From positions 82,491-146,490 of the forward strand of contig NYUD01000085.1 of assembly GCA_002683825.1 (NCBI GenBank): a DNA stretch of 64,000 nucleotides, given 5' to 3'. Source of the stretch: Planctomycetota bacterium. GTDB lineage: Bacteria; Planctomycetota; UBA1135; GCA-002686595. Position 1 is the stretch's first letter, and the number at the start of each line of letters is the position of its first letter. The position numbers and the translations under genes were made by a program. The notes under the pieces were generated by a model that did no database searches, was not told the origin of the DNA, and was given only the letters and a program-made list of their open reading frames with translations. This document shows, in pieces, positions 7,919-15,731 of the stretch.

Positions 7919-9754
7919 CTACTTCTCGCAGCACGTCTCGGTCCGGGCCTGCCCCGGCGAGAGATCGCCATGGGAGGGGTCGTGTTCCACCTCCGCGTGG
8001 GGCGAGATGACCTGGTTCAGGAACCCGCGCGTTCCTTGGCGTAGGAGGGAGACGACGAAGAGCAACGTCAGGAGCACCAGGGCTACCTCCTCGAAGGCCC
8101 TGGAGTGATCGCGGTGGAGTCGCTCGGGAACACCGGCGGCGGCTTCGGGCGAGAGCAAAGCGTTGGTCGTCCAACCGAGCACCAGTGTGAAGAGGACGGC
8201 CGTGATGCCGAAGACGATCGCCGTGCGACGCGCGTGGAGCTGGGAGAGGACGCCGAAGGTTGTCAGGTTGGTGGCCGGCCCGGTGAGCAAGAAGGCGATG
8301 GCTGCTCCCGGTGAAACTCCATTGGCGATCAGTACCGCCGCCAGGGGCGTCGAACCGGACGCGCACACATAGAGTGGTAGCCCGATCAGAGCGAGGAGCG
8401 GAACGTCGAGCCCATAGGGGAGTGCGACGAAGCGCTCGAGATCCAGAAGCCCACCCACCGCGGAAGCCAGGAGCAACCCCGCCAGGATCCACGGCGCCGT
8501 ACCGTCGACCATGTTGCCGAAGCCATAGGAGAAGCCCTTGCGCAGCCGCTCTCCGAGCGGTTTCTTACTGTCGAGCTCGTGAGCAGGGTCGAGCTCCGCT
8601 GCGGCCGAACGCGGGGCCTTGCGACCGACGAGGATGCCGATCGCAAGTGCCAACGCTGCCGCACAGGCGGCCCGGATCAGGGTGATCTGACCCCCCAGCA
8701 AGCTCCACGACAGGAACAGAGCTGCGAAGCCGAGCTCCGGTGTGGCCACCAGGAACGACATTGCCGCGGGTGTGGGCACGCCCGAGACGATCAGCGAACG
8801 GTAGAACGGAATCACGCCGCACGAGCAGATCGGCACCGGTAGACCGGCCGCCGTTCCGCGCAGCGCCTGGGAAACCGTTCCTCCACGTCCCAGGAGCTTG
8901 CTGAGGTCCAGGTTCCATGCGTTCATCAACGAGATCGCGAGGTAGGCGAAGCAAAGCGCGGGGGCGCTTTGCAGGGCGAGGTCGAAGAAGGAGACCTCTC
9001 CCCCGGCGCCGCCGAGAGCGTGGGCCTCCTCAAGGCCGTGGGCCGCAGGTGCTTTGAAAACCTCGAGCGACAGTATGAGCGCCAATCCGCCCAACCCGCC
9101 GATACCCGAGGCGACCTTGACGGAACCCTGGGATTGGGGGCGGGGATCCGTGGATGGGAGGGCCGGCGGGTGGCGCAGGATCACGTGCAGAAGCGATCCG
9201 GCGACCAGCGCCTGGAACAGGGCGAACCACGCGGTCGAAGCCTCGGCGACCAGGGATTCACCCGCACCAAACCCAACCACGCTGAAGATCGCAATCGCTC
9301 CCAGGAGGCCGAGCGCTGCCCGTCGCCCGTAGAGCGGTACGGTCAGCCACCAGATCCCCAGCCCCACGGGGAGGCGGTGCAGCACCACAGCCGCCGCCAG
9401 GGCCGCCGACTCGTCGCTGGTCGAGGGCGAGGTCAGGGCCAACCCGTCGAGTAGCGCGTGCAGCGTGATCCCAAGGAGTGCCAACGGCAGGGTCACGCGG
9501 CTGGAGCTCTTGCCTGCGAAGAGTCTCGAACCGCACAGAAGACCGGGGCCCAGGAGACCCACCAGAGCGATGGGCACGACCATCCACCCGGCCAGCGAGA
9601 AGCTTTGGGGCAGGATGTGGACCACCACGAGGCCCCCGACCCCCACCAGTGCGAAGGCGTCGACGGTGGCTGCGGCCCAGGAGCTGCGGGTACGGGCGTA
9701 GAGCAGGGGCCCGATGCCGAGGGCGAGAATGCTGGCGAGAAGGGGTAGGGTCAC
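7919..9754 (-). CDS. ZIP-like domain fused to SO_0444/ArsP-type metal permease
   Basis: 611 residues with about 16 membrane helices, GTG start. The first ~200 residues resemble ZIP metal transporters, with the paired helices HALLDGLAL and VLHRLPVGLGIW supplying the His/Asp metal-site pattern. From about residue 250 the chain is a DUF318 permease of the SO_0444 Cu/Zn efflux or ArsP type: PVPICSCGVIPFYRSLIVSG with the CSCG motif, MSFLVATPELG, and the second half FSYGFGNMVDGTAPWILAGL and ASGSTPLAAVLIANGVSPG. The C-terminal tail is His-rich (SPHAEVEHDPSHGDL) and ends TETCCEK, a plausible cytosolic metal sensor. Probable role: heavy-metal efflux. The neighbouring lipoprotein could be a periplasmic partner. 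Confidence 0.8.
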   Translation of the reverse strand: MTLPLLASILALGIGPLLYARTRSSWAAATVDAFALVGVGGLVVVHILPQSFSLAGWMVVPIALVGLLGPGLLCGSRLFAGKSSSRVTLPLALLGITLHALLDGLALTSPSTSDESAALAAAVVLHRLPVGLGIWWLTVPLYGRRAALGLLGAIAIFSVVGFGAGESLVAEASTAWFALFQALVAGSLLHVILRHPPALPSTDPRPQSQGSVKVASGIGGLGGLALILSLEVFKAPAAHGLEEAHALGGAGGEVSFFDLALQSAPALCFAYLAISLMNAWNLDLSKLLGRGGTVSQALRGTAAGLPVPICSCGVIPFYRSLIVSGVPTPAAMSFLVATPELGFAALFLSWSLLGGQITLIRAACAAALALAIGILVGRKAPRSAAAELDPAHELDSKKPLGERLRKGFSYGFGNMVDGTAPWILAGLLLASAVGGLLDLERFVALPYGLDVPLLALIGLPLYVCASGSTPLAAVLIANGVSPGAAIAFLLTGPATNLTTFGVLSQLHARRTAIVFGITAVLFTLVLGWTTNALLSPEAAAGVPERLHRDHSRAFEEVALVLLTLLFVVSLLRQGTRGFLNQVISPHAEVEHDPSHGDLSPGQARTETCCEK

Positions 9755-9817
9755 GGCCGGAGATTCTAATCGAGGCGAATCCTGGTGGCTTCGACGGGTT
9801 CATCGCCGATATAAGCG
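9755..9817. promoter_or_regulatory. Divergent intergenic region, metal permease / beta-helix protein
   Basis: Only 63 bp separate the two GTG starts, so any promoters must overlap. No convincing core promoter motif is visible; assigned by gene arrangement. Confidence 0.25.
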
Positions 9818-11137
9818 GTGGACGTGAATCTACTTCGATCGATCCTCGGGCTGGTAGTGGGATTGGGCGTGTTGGCGCCGGTCTCCGGTGCCCCCCGTAC
9901 TGCTGAGACGGGCGGAAGAGGTGTGCCGGCCTGGATTCGCTGCACGCCGGGTTCGGTTCAACGGGCCGGCAGAGCCCCCAAACGCTCCCCCAACCCGATC
10001 GCAGACGCCCTCGATAGCGCGGGACCGGGCACGATCGTGCATCTGGATCCCGGGGACTACGAGCCCTTTACCATCGGCTTTCGCTCGAACTCGCCTGCCA
10101 ACGCGAACACGGGCGGGGGCTCCCAGGATGCTCCCCTCATCGTACAGGGCACCGAGGGTGTGCGCGTCGTCGGCGGCATCGGCGACGCGATTGCGATCGA
10201 TCAGGCCATCCCCAACGGCTGGATCACCTTCCGGGACATCACGATCGTGCCCGGGCAGCGCTCGGGCGTTCTGTTCTTCAAACGTTCCGACCGCCGCATC
10301 CACCAGGGCTACTCCTTCGAGAACTGTGACATTCTCGGTCAGTTCAACGCACTCAACGGGAAAGGGAAGCGCTCGAAGTGGGGCGTTTGGGGTCATCGCC
10401 TGGCTGACTTTCGCTTTGTCGGGCTGGACAAGCCCGCGAGGATTGAGCGTATCGCCGACGAACACGCCTTCTATCTACAGAATCCTGCGGGATCGATCCT
10501 GATCGAGAATGTGCACGCCTTCGAGCTGGGCCGAACCTTCTGTCAGTTCACCGCACGTTCCCAGGAGGGACCACCGGGGACGGGCGATATCACGGTCCGA
10601 AACTGCGAGGTGGAGGACGCCTGCATCGCTTCCGGCGACGGCTACAAGGGCGGTTCGGCGTTCACCATCGCCGGCCGGCTGAACGGCTTGATTCTGTTTG
10701 AGAACAACGTTTATCGGGCCGGCTTTCGCTCCAAGTACCTCAAACTGACCGAGCGCAATGTCCCCTTCGGAACGGGCGCCTTCATGGCCTGGGAAGCAGC
10801 CCCCGAGGGGCGCAACGGAACCCTGATCCTGCGCAACAACGACTTTCGTTTCGCAAAGGACTGCGGCGATCGTGCGGTCGTGTCGATCGGAGGATGCGAA
10901 CGGGTACTGGTGGTGGGCCAGAACCGCTTCGAATCGGGCGGGGAACAGCCCGCGATCGATTTGGATCCAGTGACTCCTCGGGGACGGATGAAGAGCACTC
11001 CTAACGGCCGCGTCTATCTCGCGCCCCAAACGGAGGTTCGGGGCAAGGTTCTCCTCAAGGGCAAGCTGCCTACCGAGGAAGAGCGCGAACAACTCAACCG
11101 TCGTGGGCCCCTCCGAGAGTCCGAGGACAAGAAGTAG
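9818..11137 (+). CDS. Secreted right-handed beta-helix protein
   Basis: 439 residues, GTG start, with a signal peptide (SILGLVVGLGVLAPVSGA). After the segment IVHLDPGDYEPF, which opens many parallel beta-helix/pectin-lyase-fold proteins, the chain consists of rungs such as WITFRDITIVPG, YSFENCDILG, ILIENVHAFELG, ITVRNCEVEDACIASG and LILRNNDFRFAKD. The fold usually serves polysaccharide lyases, epimerases or adhesins. I cannot assign a catalytic residue set. The C-terminus is charged (KLPTEEEREQLNRRG). It is monocistronic, with a strong terminator about 550 bp downstream on the same strand. Confidence 0.65.
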   Translation: MDVNLLRSILGLVVGLGVLAPVSGAPRTAETGGRGVPAWIRCTPGSVQRAGRAPKRSPNPIADALDSAGPGTIVHLDPGDYEPFTIGFRSNSPANANTGGGSQDAPLIVQGTEGVRVVGGIGDAIAIDQAIPNGWITFRDITIVPGQRSGVLFFKRSDRRIHQGYSFENCDILGQFNALNGKGKRSKWGVWGHRLADFRFVGLDKPARIERIADEHAFYLQNPAGSILIENVHAFELGRTFCQFTARSQEGPPGTGDITVRNCEVEDACIASGDGYKGGSAFTIAGRLNGLILFENNVYRAGFRSKYLKLTERNVPFGTGAFMAWEAAPEGRNGTLILRNNDFRFAKDCGDRAVVSIGGCERVLVVGQNRFESGGEQPAIDLDPVTPRGRMKSTPNGRVYLAPQTEVRGKVLLKGKLPTEEEREQLNRRGPLRESEDKK

Positions 11138-11185
11138 TACCTGGTGCTGCTAGCAAGCTGGCCCGGGGTCAGTGTTTCCGCCGCG

Positions 11186-11575
11186 TTAGGCTTCGAGAAG
11201 GTCACCGCTTGCAAATCCGCCGATCATCGCGATGGAGAGCAGGAGCCCCCAAAACTGGGGCTGACGTTGCGCGCTCCTGGAACGGCGTCTCGCACCGGCA
11301 TCCAGATGCAGGATCACCAACCCCCTTTCGTTAGCGGTGCTGAGCAGATGGAAGAGGGTCGGTCGAAAGACAGGCTACCGAAGTACGAAGTCGGCGAACT
11401 CTCGGCTCTCGAAGGAGCCCACGATCCAGAGCACGAACAGTGCGGAGAAGACTGCATAGACCATCGAGCCGACGCCCGTCAGAGCCAAAGAGGGCGTGTT
11501 GGGAGAGGCGCGCCCATCGCGAAGATGGGTGGATGAAATACCGATCCCCGAGGCGTAGAAAGGGGGAAAACTCAA
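11186..11575 (-). pseudogene. Broken two-helix membrane protein (in-frame TAG)
   Basis: The frame opens at TTG 11575 and reads a plausible protein with one membrane helix (GSMVYAVFSALFVLWIVGSF) to REFADFVLR, then TAG at 11375-11377. The same frame continues for 62 sense codons (PVFRPTLFHLLSTANERG, later FWGLLLSIAMIGGFASGD) to TAA at 11186-11188. Both halves look coding and each carries one hydrophobic helix, so this is probably one small membrane gene broken by a nonsense change. Two small ORFs or an assembly error are alternatives. No homologue comes to mind. There is a TTGCAATT-rich A+T stretch just upstream of the start. Confidence 0.4.
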
Positions 11576-11682
11576 CCTGGGCTAATTGCAATTTGGTAGG
11601 CTGAGGCTTGCGCTTTCGAGAATCTCTTGAATCGTCCGAAGGAGGAGGAGACACAGCTCTCTTTCTCGGTTCGTAGGGGACG

Positions 11683-11722
11683 GGGACCTGCATTGTGAGT
11701 AGTGCAGGCTCCCGTTTTTTTT
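11683..11722 (+). terminator. Strong intrinsic terminator
   Basis: GGGACCTGCA (11683-11692), a 10-base loop, then TGCAGG-C-TCCC (11703-11713) make a 10-bp stem with one bulged C. This is followed directly by G and eight Ts (11715-11722). It ends transcripts coming from the plus strand, most likely that of the beta-helix gene ending at 11137, which would leave a long 3' region of about 545 bases. Confidence 0.85.
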
Positions 11723-12093
11723 GACCCGCAGTCTTGGAGATTGTGCCCCCGTCTCTCTCTTAGGAGCGTGCCTCGCGGAGCCTCTATTCGCCTACGGGGG
11801 GCGTTGATTGGGAACTTGGGTTTTCACCGAGTTGTCCACCACGAGAGAGGATCTTGGCCCAGTTTGAAACCGGGGGCGCGAGGCGTAGGGCCGGGGGATC
11901 CACCGGCGGAGTTTTCCGTTAGCAAGCCCGATCTCCCCCCCAGGGCAACGTTACGGCTGAGATGGTCGACGCGCCCGTATCCTATTGGGTACTACGGACT
12001 TCCTGGCAGCTTCCATGGCGCAGAGTTTCAACAACATCCGGAACGACTGCGTTCTTCTGGCGTTGTTGCAGATCTACGAAGGCCAGTAAGAGG
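11723..12093. other. Intergenic stretch without a confident gene
   Basis: 370 bp between the terminator and the phnE end. One short plus-strand reading (ATG near 12014; MAQSFNNIRNDC, then VLLALLQIYEGQ, stop TAA) looks protein-like but has only 24 codons and a TGA not far upstream. It could be a 3' fragment of a lost gene. No tRNA fold or repeat was seen. Confidence 0.4.
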
Positions 12094-13014
12094 TCATCCT
12101 CGGCGGATGTACCTACGCGCACCAGCTGAGAGAAAGTCGGCGGCGATCACGATCAGCGCGCCGAGTGCGACGAAGAAGAACATCTCGTCGTAGTAGTGCT
12201 TGGCCCGCGCTTCCTCGATCCAGTAGCCCAACGAAACGATGCCGAGGATTCCGAGTACGCTCGCCTCGCGCACGCAGGTTTCGAAGCGGTAGAAGAAGTA
12301 AAGCAAGTAGCGCCCCATCGCCTGCGGGAACACGCCGGCGACGAAGATTTTTGTGCGACTTGCACCGATCGCATGCAGCGCTCTGAGGGGACGCGGGTCC
12401 AGGTTTTCGATGGTTTCGGCTTCCAGACGGCCGAGGATCCCGGCGTTGTGCAGCGCGAGCGCCGCGATGGCCGGCCAGGCCGTATCCGGGCCCAGGATAG
12501 CCAGGAAGAGGAAAGCCAGGACGTACTCGGGGATCGCGCGTAGAACGATCATGGTCGTGCGGGAGGCGAGTCGCAAAGCCAGCCATGGCCTGCTGCCCTT
12601 ATCATCCGCGTGGAACGGCCGATCGGTCGCCAGGTTTGATGCCGCAAAGGGGGCGAGGACACCGGCGATCGTTGCGGCCAGAACGATGGACAGGACAGCG
12701 ATCCCCAAGGTGGCCAGGACGGCCTCAAATCCGTGTTCGAAGAAGAGGGCCGCCATCCAATCCCAGAAGGCCCCCGGTTCAAACCCCTGTTCCCGGAGTG
12801 GGAAGGGAACGATTTCGAAGTTCAGGAACCGCTGTAGGTTGTCCATCCGCCGTGCGGTCAGGAACGATCTCCACTCGATCTCGCCGCACAGCCACGCGTA
12901 GATCGCGAACCCCGCCAGCGCTGCGATGCTGCCTCGCAGAAGGCGGCTGCGCGGTCGGCAGCGCCAGAGCTGGTCGAGCTGCCCTACCTCGTTGTGGCTC
13001 GCGGTGGCCGTCAT
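12094..13014 (-). CDS. phnE: PhnE-type ABC permease, second copy
   Basis: 306 residues from the ATG at 13014, which overlaps the stop of the preceding phnE copy (ATGA, 13011-13014); the frame upstream of it belongs to that gene. Five or six membrane segments. The cytoplasmic EAA loop (LHAIGASRTKIFVAGVFPQA) that contacts the ATPase, and the nearby YRFETCVREASVLGILG, are characteristic of phosphonate/phosphite PhnE permeases. It pairs with the adjacent PhnE to form the transmembrane channel. Last gene of the phnD-C-E-E operon. Confidence 0.88.
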   Translation of the reverse strand: MTATASHNEVGQLDQLWRCRPRSRLLRGSIAALAGFAIYAWLCGEIEWRSFLTARRMDNLQRFLNFEIVPFPLREQGFEPGAFWDWMAALFFEHGFEAVLATLGIAVLSIVLAATIAGVLAPFAASNLATDRPFHADDKGSRPWLALRLASRTTMIVLRAIPEYVLAFLFLAILGPDTAWPAIAALALHNAGILGRLEAETIENLDPRPLRALHAIGASRTKIFVAGVFPQAMGRYLLYFFYRFETCVREASVLGILGIVSLGYWIEEARAKHYYDEMFFFVALGALIVIAADFLSAGARRYIRRG

Positions 13015-13892
13015 CGCATCACGACCTTTCGACGCAGGAACGAGCTCCAAAACTCGAGCACGAAGACGATTGCGAACAACGCGTAGAGGTAAGCCCAAAC
13101 CTCTCGATAGTGAACGTTTTCGGAGGAAAGCCGAATGTAGTATCCAAAGGTCGGATAGCCGAAGAACCCGAGCACCGCCGAAGAACGCACGGCGCATTCG
13201 AAACGGTAGAAAGTGTAGGTACAGGCGTCCGGGAGGGCCTGGGGCAAGAGGCTCCAAAAGAAGACCTGCAACGGTCCGGCTCCGATCGAGCGAAGGCTTT
13301 GCGCCGCCTCCCGCGGCGCTTCGTCCAGCATTTCCGAAAACACCTTAGCCAGCGTGCCACCGTAGGGGATCGCGATCGCCAGCACAGCGGCGAAGCTGTT
13401 CAATCCCAACGCGGCCAAGAAGAAGAGCGCCCACAATAGTTCGTGAATCGAGCGCATCGACGCAATAAGGAGCCGCACGACGGAGTACATCACCGGCAGG
13501 AGATAGCACGACAAGCAGCGCCAATCCGAACGACGGTGTGTCTCCCTGGGCCACCAGGAGGTCGCTCCGAGGAAACCCAAGACGAAGCCGAACACGAGCG
13601 CCAGGCTCATGCCCCCCGCAGCAAAAATCAACGTCGTCCTGGCGGCTTCGGCGACCTTCCAAAGGAAAGGCGTCGTGCCTTTCGGGACGTAGTCGGCTTC
13701 ATAGTCGAGCGCAGGAGAGACGGCGCCCTGGAAGAAGAGCCGCAGGATCGAGTCTCCTTCGGCTGCCGGCAGGAGGCCGCTCCAGTGTAGGTCGAGCAGG
13801 AACCACGAGGCGACGGCTGCGAGCCCCATGACGAGGAGGAGCTTTCGCCGCCGGCCTGTGGGGAGCCTCGATCCGGAGCTCACCTCAGCCAT
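13011..13892 (-). CDS. phnE: PhnE-type ABC permease, first copy
   Basis: 293 residues from the ATG at 13892, which overlaps the phnC end by 8 bp (the frame is open further upstream but only inside phnC). About six membrane helices. The EAA-like loop reads LRSIGAGPLQVFFWSLLPQAL and is followed by YTFYRFECAVRSSAVLGFFG, closely paralleling the second permease, so the two are diverged duplicates. One feature is a Cys-rich junction (RCLSCYLLPVMYSVVRLL) in the central part. Inner-membrane subunit of a phosphonate/phosphite-type importer. Confidence 0.88.
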   Translation of the reverse strand: MAEVSSGSRLPTGRRRKLLLVMGLAAVASWFLLDLHWSGLLPAAEGDSILRLFFQGAVSPALDYEADYVPKGTTPFLWKVAEAARTTLIFAAGGMSLALVFGFVLGFLGATSWWPRETHRRSDWRCLSCYLLPVMYSVVRLLIASMRSIHELLWALFFLAALGLNSFAAVLAIAIPYGGTLAKVFSEMLDEAPREAAQSLRSIGAGPLQVFFWSLLPQALPDACTYTFYRFECAVRSSAVLGFFGYPTFGYYIRLSSENVHYREVWAYLYALFAIVFVLEFWSSFLRRKVVMR

Positions 13893-14658
13893 GGCGCTCT
13901 TTGCTTTCGAGGTTGTACAGCTCTTCGAACTCTTCGGGCGATATGTCCCCGGTAGCGCGGTCGAAGAGAACAGCGCCATTCTTGAGGCCGACCAGGCGTG
14001 GGATGAACTCGCGTGCGAGGGCCAGGTCGTGCATGGACAGCACGAGTGTCATGTGGTTCTCGCGCGCAATGTCTACCAGCAGAGCGAGGGTTTCGCGGGC
14101 CCGAGCCGGATCCAGTGCAGAGAGGGGTTCGTCAGCGAGGATCGTGTTGGCTCCCTGATACAGCGAACGTGCTATGGCGACGCGTTGCCTTTCCCCGCCG
14201 GACAGGGAATCCGTACGCTGAAAAATCTTGTTTTCGATTCCCAGCCGTTTGAGGAAATGCATCACTTCCTGGAGTTCACGGCGAGGGGCCCGGATCAACC
14301 GACGCAAGGAACCGATGAAGCTCTGGCGTCCGAGCCGTCCCGCCATGACGTTTTGATATACGCGCACGTTCGGGACGAGTCCCAGGTCTTGCGGGATGAC
14401 GCCGATCTCGACTCGCAGCTTGCGTATCGCGCTGACACCGATCGAACTGAGATCGACTTCACGTATGCGCACGCTGCCTGTCGCGGGCGGCACCATTCCG
14501 TTCAACACGCCCAAGGCGCTCGTCTTGCCCGAGCCACTGGGGCCCACGAAAGCCAGGCACTCGCCCCGACGAACCTCCAGGTTCAGTCCGAGGAGGGCGG
14601 GGAAGCCGTCGAAGCGGACGCCGACATTCCGTAGTTCAAAGGCTTTGGGCGCATCCAA
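13885..14658 (-). CDS. phnC: PhnC-type ABC transporter ATPase
   Basis: 257 residues if translated from TTG 14658, just after the phnD stop. No ATG lies between the phnD end and the ATPase core, and the longer open frame runs through phnD. Walker A GPSGSGKT, Q-loop IPQDLGLVP, signature LSGGERQRVAIARSL, Walker B TILADEPLSALD and the H-loop (LSMHDLALA) are all present, so the enzyme should hydrolyse ATP. The segment NVMAGRLGRQSFIGSLRRL is typical of PhnC. It energises the two PhnE permeases. No clear Shine-Dalgarno precedes the TTG, so translation may depend on coupling to phnD. Confidence 0.9.
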   Translation of the reverse strand: MDAPKAFELRNVGVRFDGFPALLGLNLEVRRGECLAFVGPSGSGKTSALGVLNGMVPPATGSVRIREVDLSSIGVSAIRKLRVEIGVIPQDLGLVPNVRVYQNVMAGRLGRQSFIGSLRRLIRAPRRELQEVMHFLKRLGIENKIFQRTDSLSGGERQRVAIARSLYQGANTILADEPLSALDPARARETLALLVDIARENHMTLVLSMHDLALAREFIPRLVGLKNGAVLFDRATGDISPEEFEELYNLESKERHG

Positions 14659-14675
14659 GCGTCTGAGGTCCGGGG

Positions 14676-15572
14676 CTAACGGAGCAGATTCAATCCGCGT
14701 GCGAGTTCTGCGAGCGGCGCAAAATTGTCGTTGGAGGCACGGATGAAGCCTGCTTCCCGCTGTGCTGCAGCCAATAGCTCCCTGTCTTTCATACCTATGA
14801 TCGCGGCCCGTAGGTCCTCGATAAAGCCGGAGCCGAAGCGCTCTTCGAGGTCCGGGTGGGCGGTCCAGTTGTAGTCCGGATAGGTGGGTGTCTCCCAGAT
14901 TTTGACGCACTTCGCGGGATCGAGTTTTCCCTCCGCAACCATGCTGTCGTAGACCTTGTAGTTAAGTGCGCCAGCTTGGAACGTGCCCGCTTCCACCAGC
15001 TTGGCCGTCTTGTCGTGGGATCCGGAGAAGCTCATCTCGCTGCCGAAGAAATCCTGCGGACTCCTTCCGGTTTCCACCCGGATGAAATGCTCGGGCATCA
15101 GCCGACCGGAGGTGGATCCCCGTGAACCGAAGGTGAAGGTCTTGCCCTGGAGTTCGTGGGGGAACGAAAGCGAGAACTGAAGTCCCAGCGAGGTATGGGC
15201 AACGATATAGGACTTGAAGGTGGGATCGATCGCTCCCTGGGCGATGGCTTGTGCGCCGGGCACGGCTGCGCGTGCACGGACCCCGGAGAGCCCTCCGAAC
15301 CATGCCAATTGAATGTCGCCGTTCTTGAAGGCCTCGACCGATGCCCCGTAGTCCGTCGAGGGCACGTATTGGAAAGAGACTCCCAGCTGTTCACCGAGGT
15401 AGGCCCCAACGCGGCCGAACTTCTCCTCGAGTTCGGTCGAATTCTGGTCTGGGATCGCGCTAAAGCGAAGTGTTTTCGGTCCCGCAGCCGCGCCCGAAGA
15501 ACACGCGCTCGTGGCCAGTACGGCCAACGCGAGCGCAGCCAGCGACCGCATTCCGGGGGTGTGAAGTTTCAT
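14676..15572 (-). CDS. phnD: PhnD-type phosphate/phosphite/phosphonate-binding lipoprotein
   Basis: 298 residues from the ATG at 15572, which begins a signal (MKLHTPGMRSLAALALAVLA, then TSACSS). The open frame upstream to 15683 adds non-signal sequence and is unlikely. Family hallmarks are LRFSAIPDQNSTELEEKF, VPSTDYGASVEAFKNGDIQLAWFGG, FGSRGSTSGRLMPE and the sandwich-domain ARG-like region. Such proteins bind phosphonates, phosphite or related phosphorus oxyanions in the periplasm. No C-P lyase, phosphonatase or phosphite dehydrogenase gene occurs in the window, so the ligand is open. Confidence 0.88.
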   Translation of the reverse strand: MKLHTPGMRSLAALALAVLATSACSSGAAAGPKTLRFSAIPDQNSTELEEKFGRVGAYLGEQLGVSFQYVPSTDYGASVEAFKNGDIQLAWFGGLSGVRARAAVPGAQAIAQGAIDPTFKSYIVAHTSLGLQFSLSFPHELQGKTFTFGSRGSTSGRLMPEHFIRVETGRSPQDFFGSEMSFSGSHDKTAKLVEAGTFQAGALNYKVYDSMVAEGKLDPAKCVKIWETPTYPDYNWTAHPDLEERFGSGFIEDLRAAIIGMKDRELLAAAQREAGFIRASNDNFAPLAELARGLNLLR

Positions 15573-15731
15573 TTCTGGCGAAGGTCGGAGGGGCCTGAGA
15601 GGACCGGGGTGGGGAATGGTACTTGGTTCTCCGGAGTCTGGCGACCGCGAGGAGCCCCGGTCTTCCAATACATGTCCCGGCACCGAAGATGGGCTCCGCG
15701 AAGAGTGCCCGCGCTACAGTTCCGGCTGATC

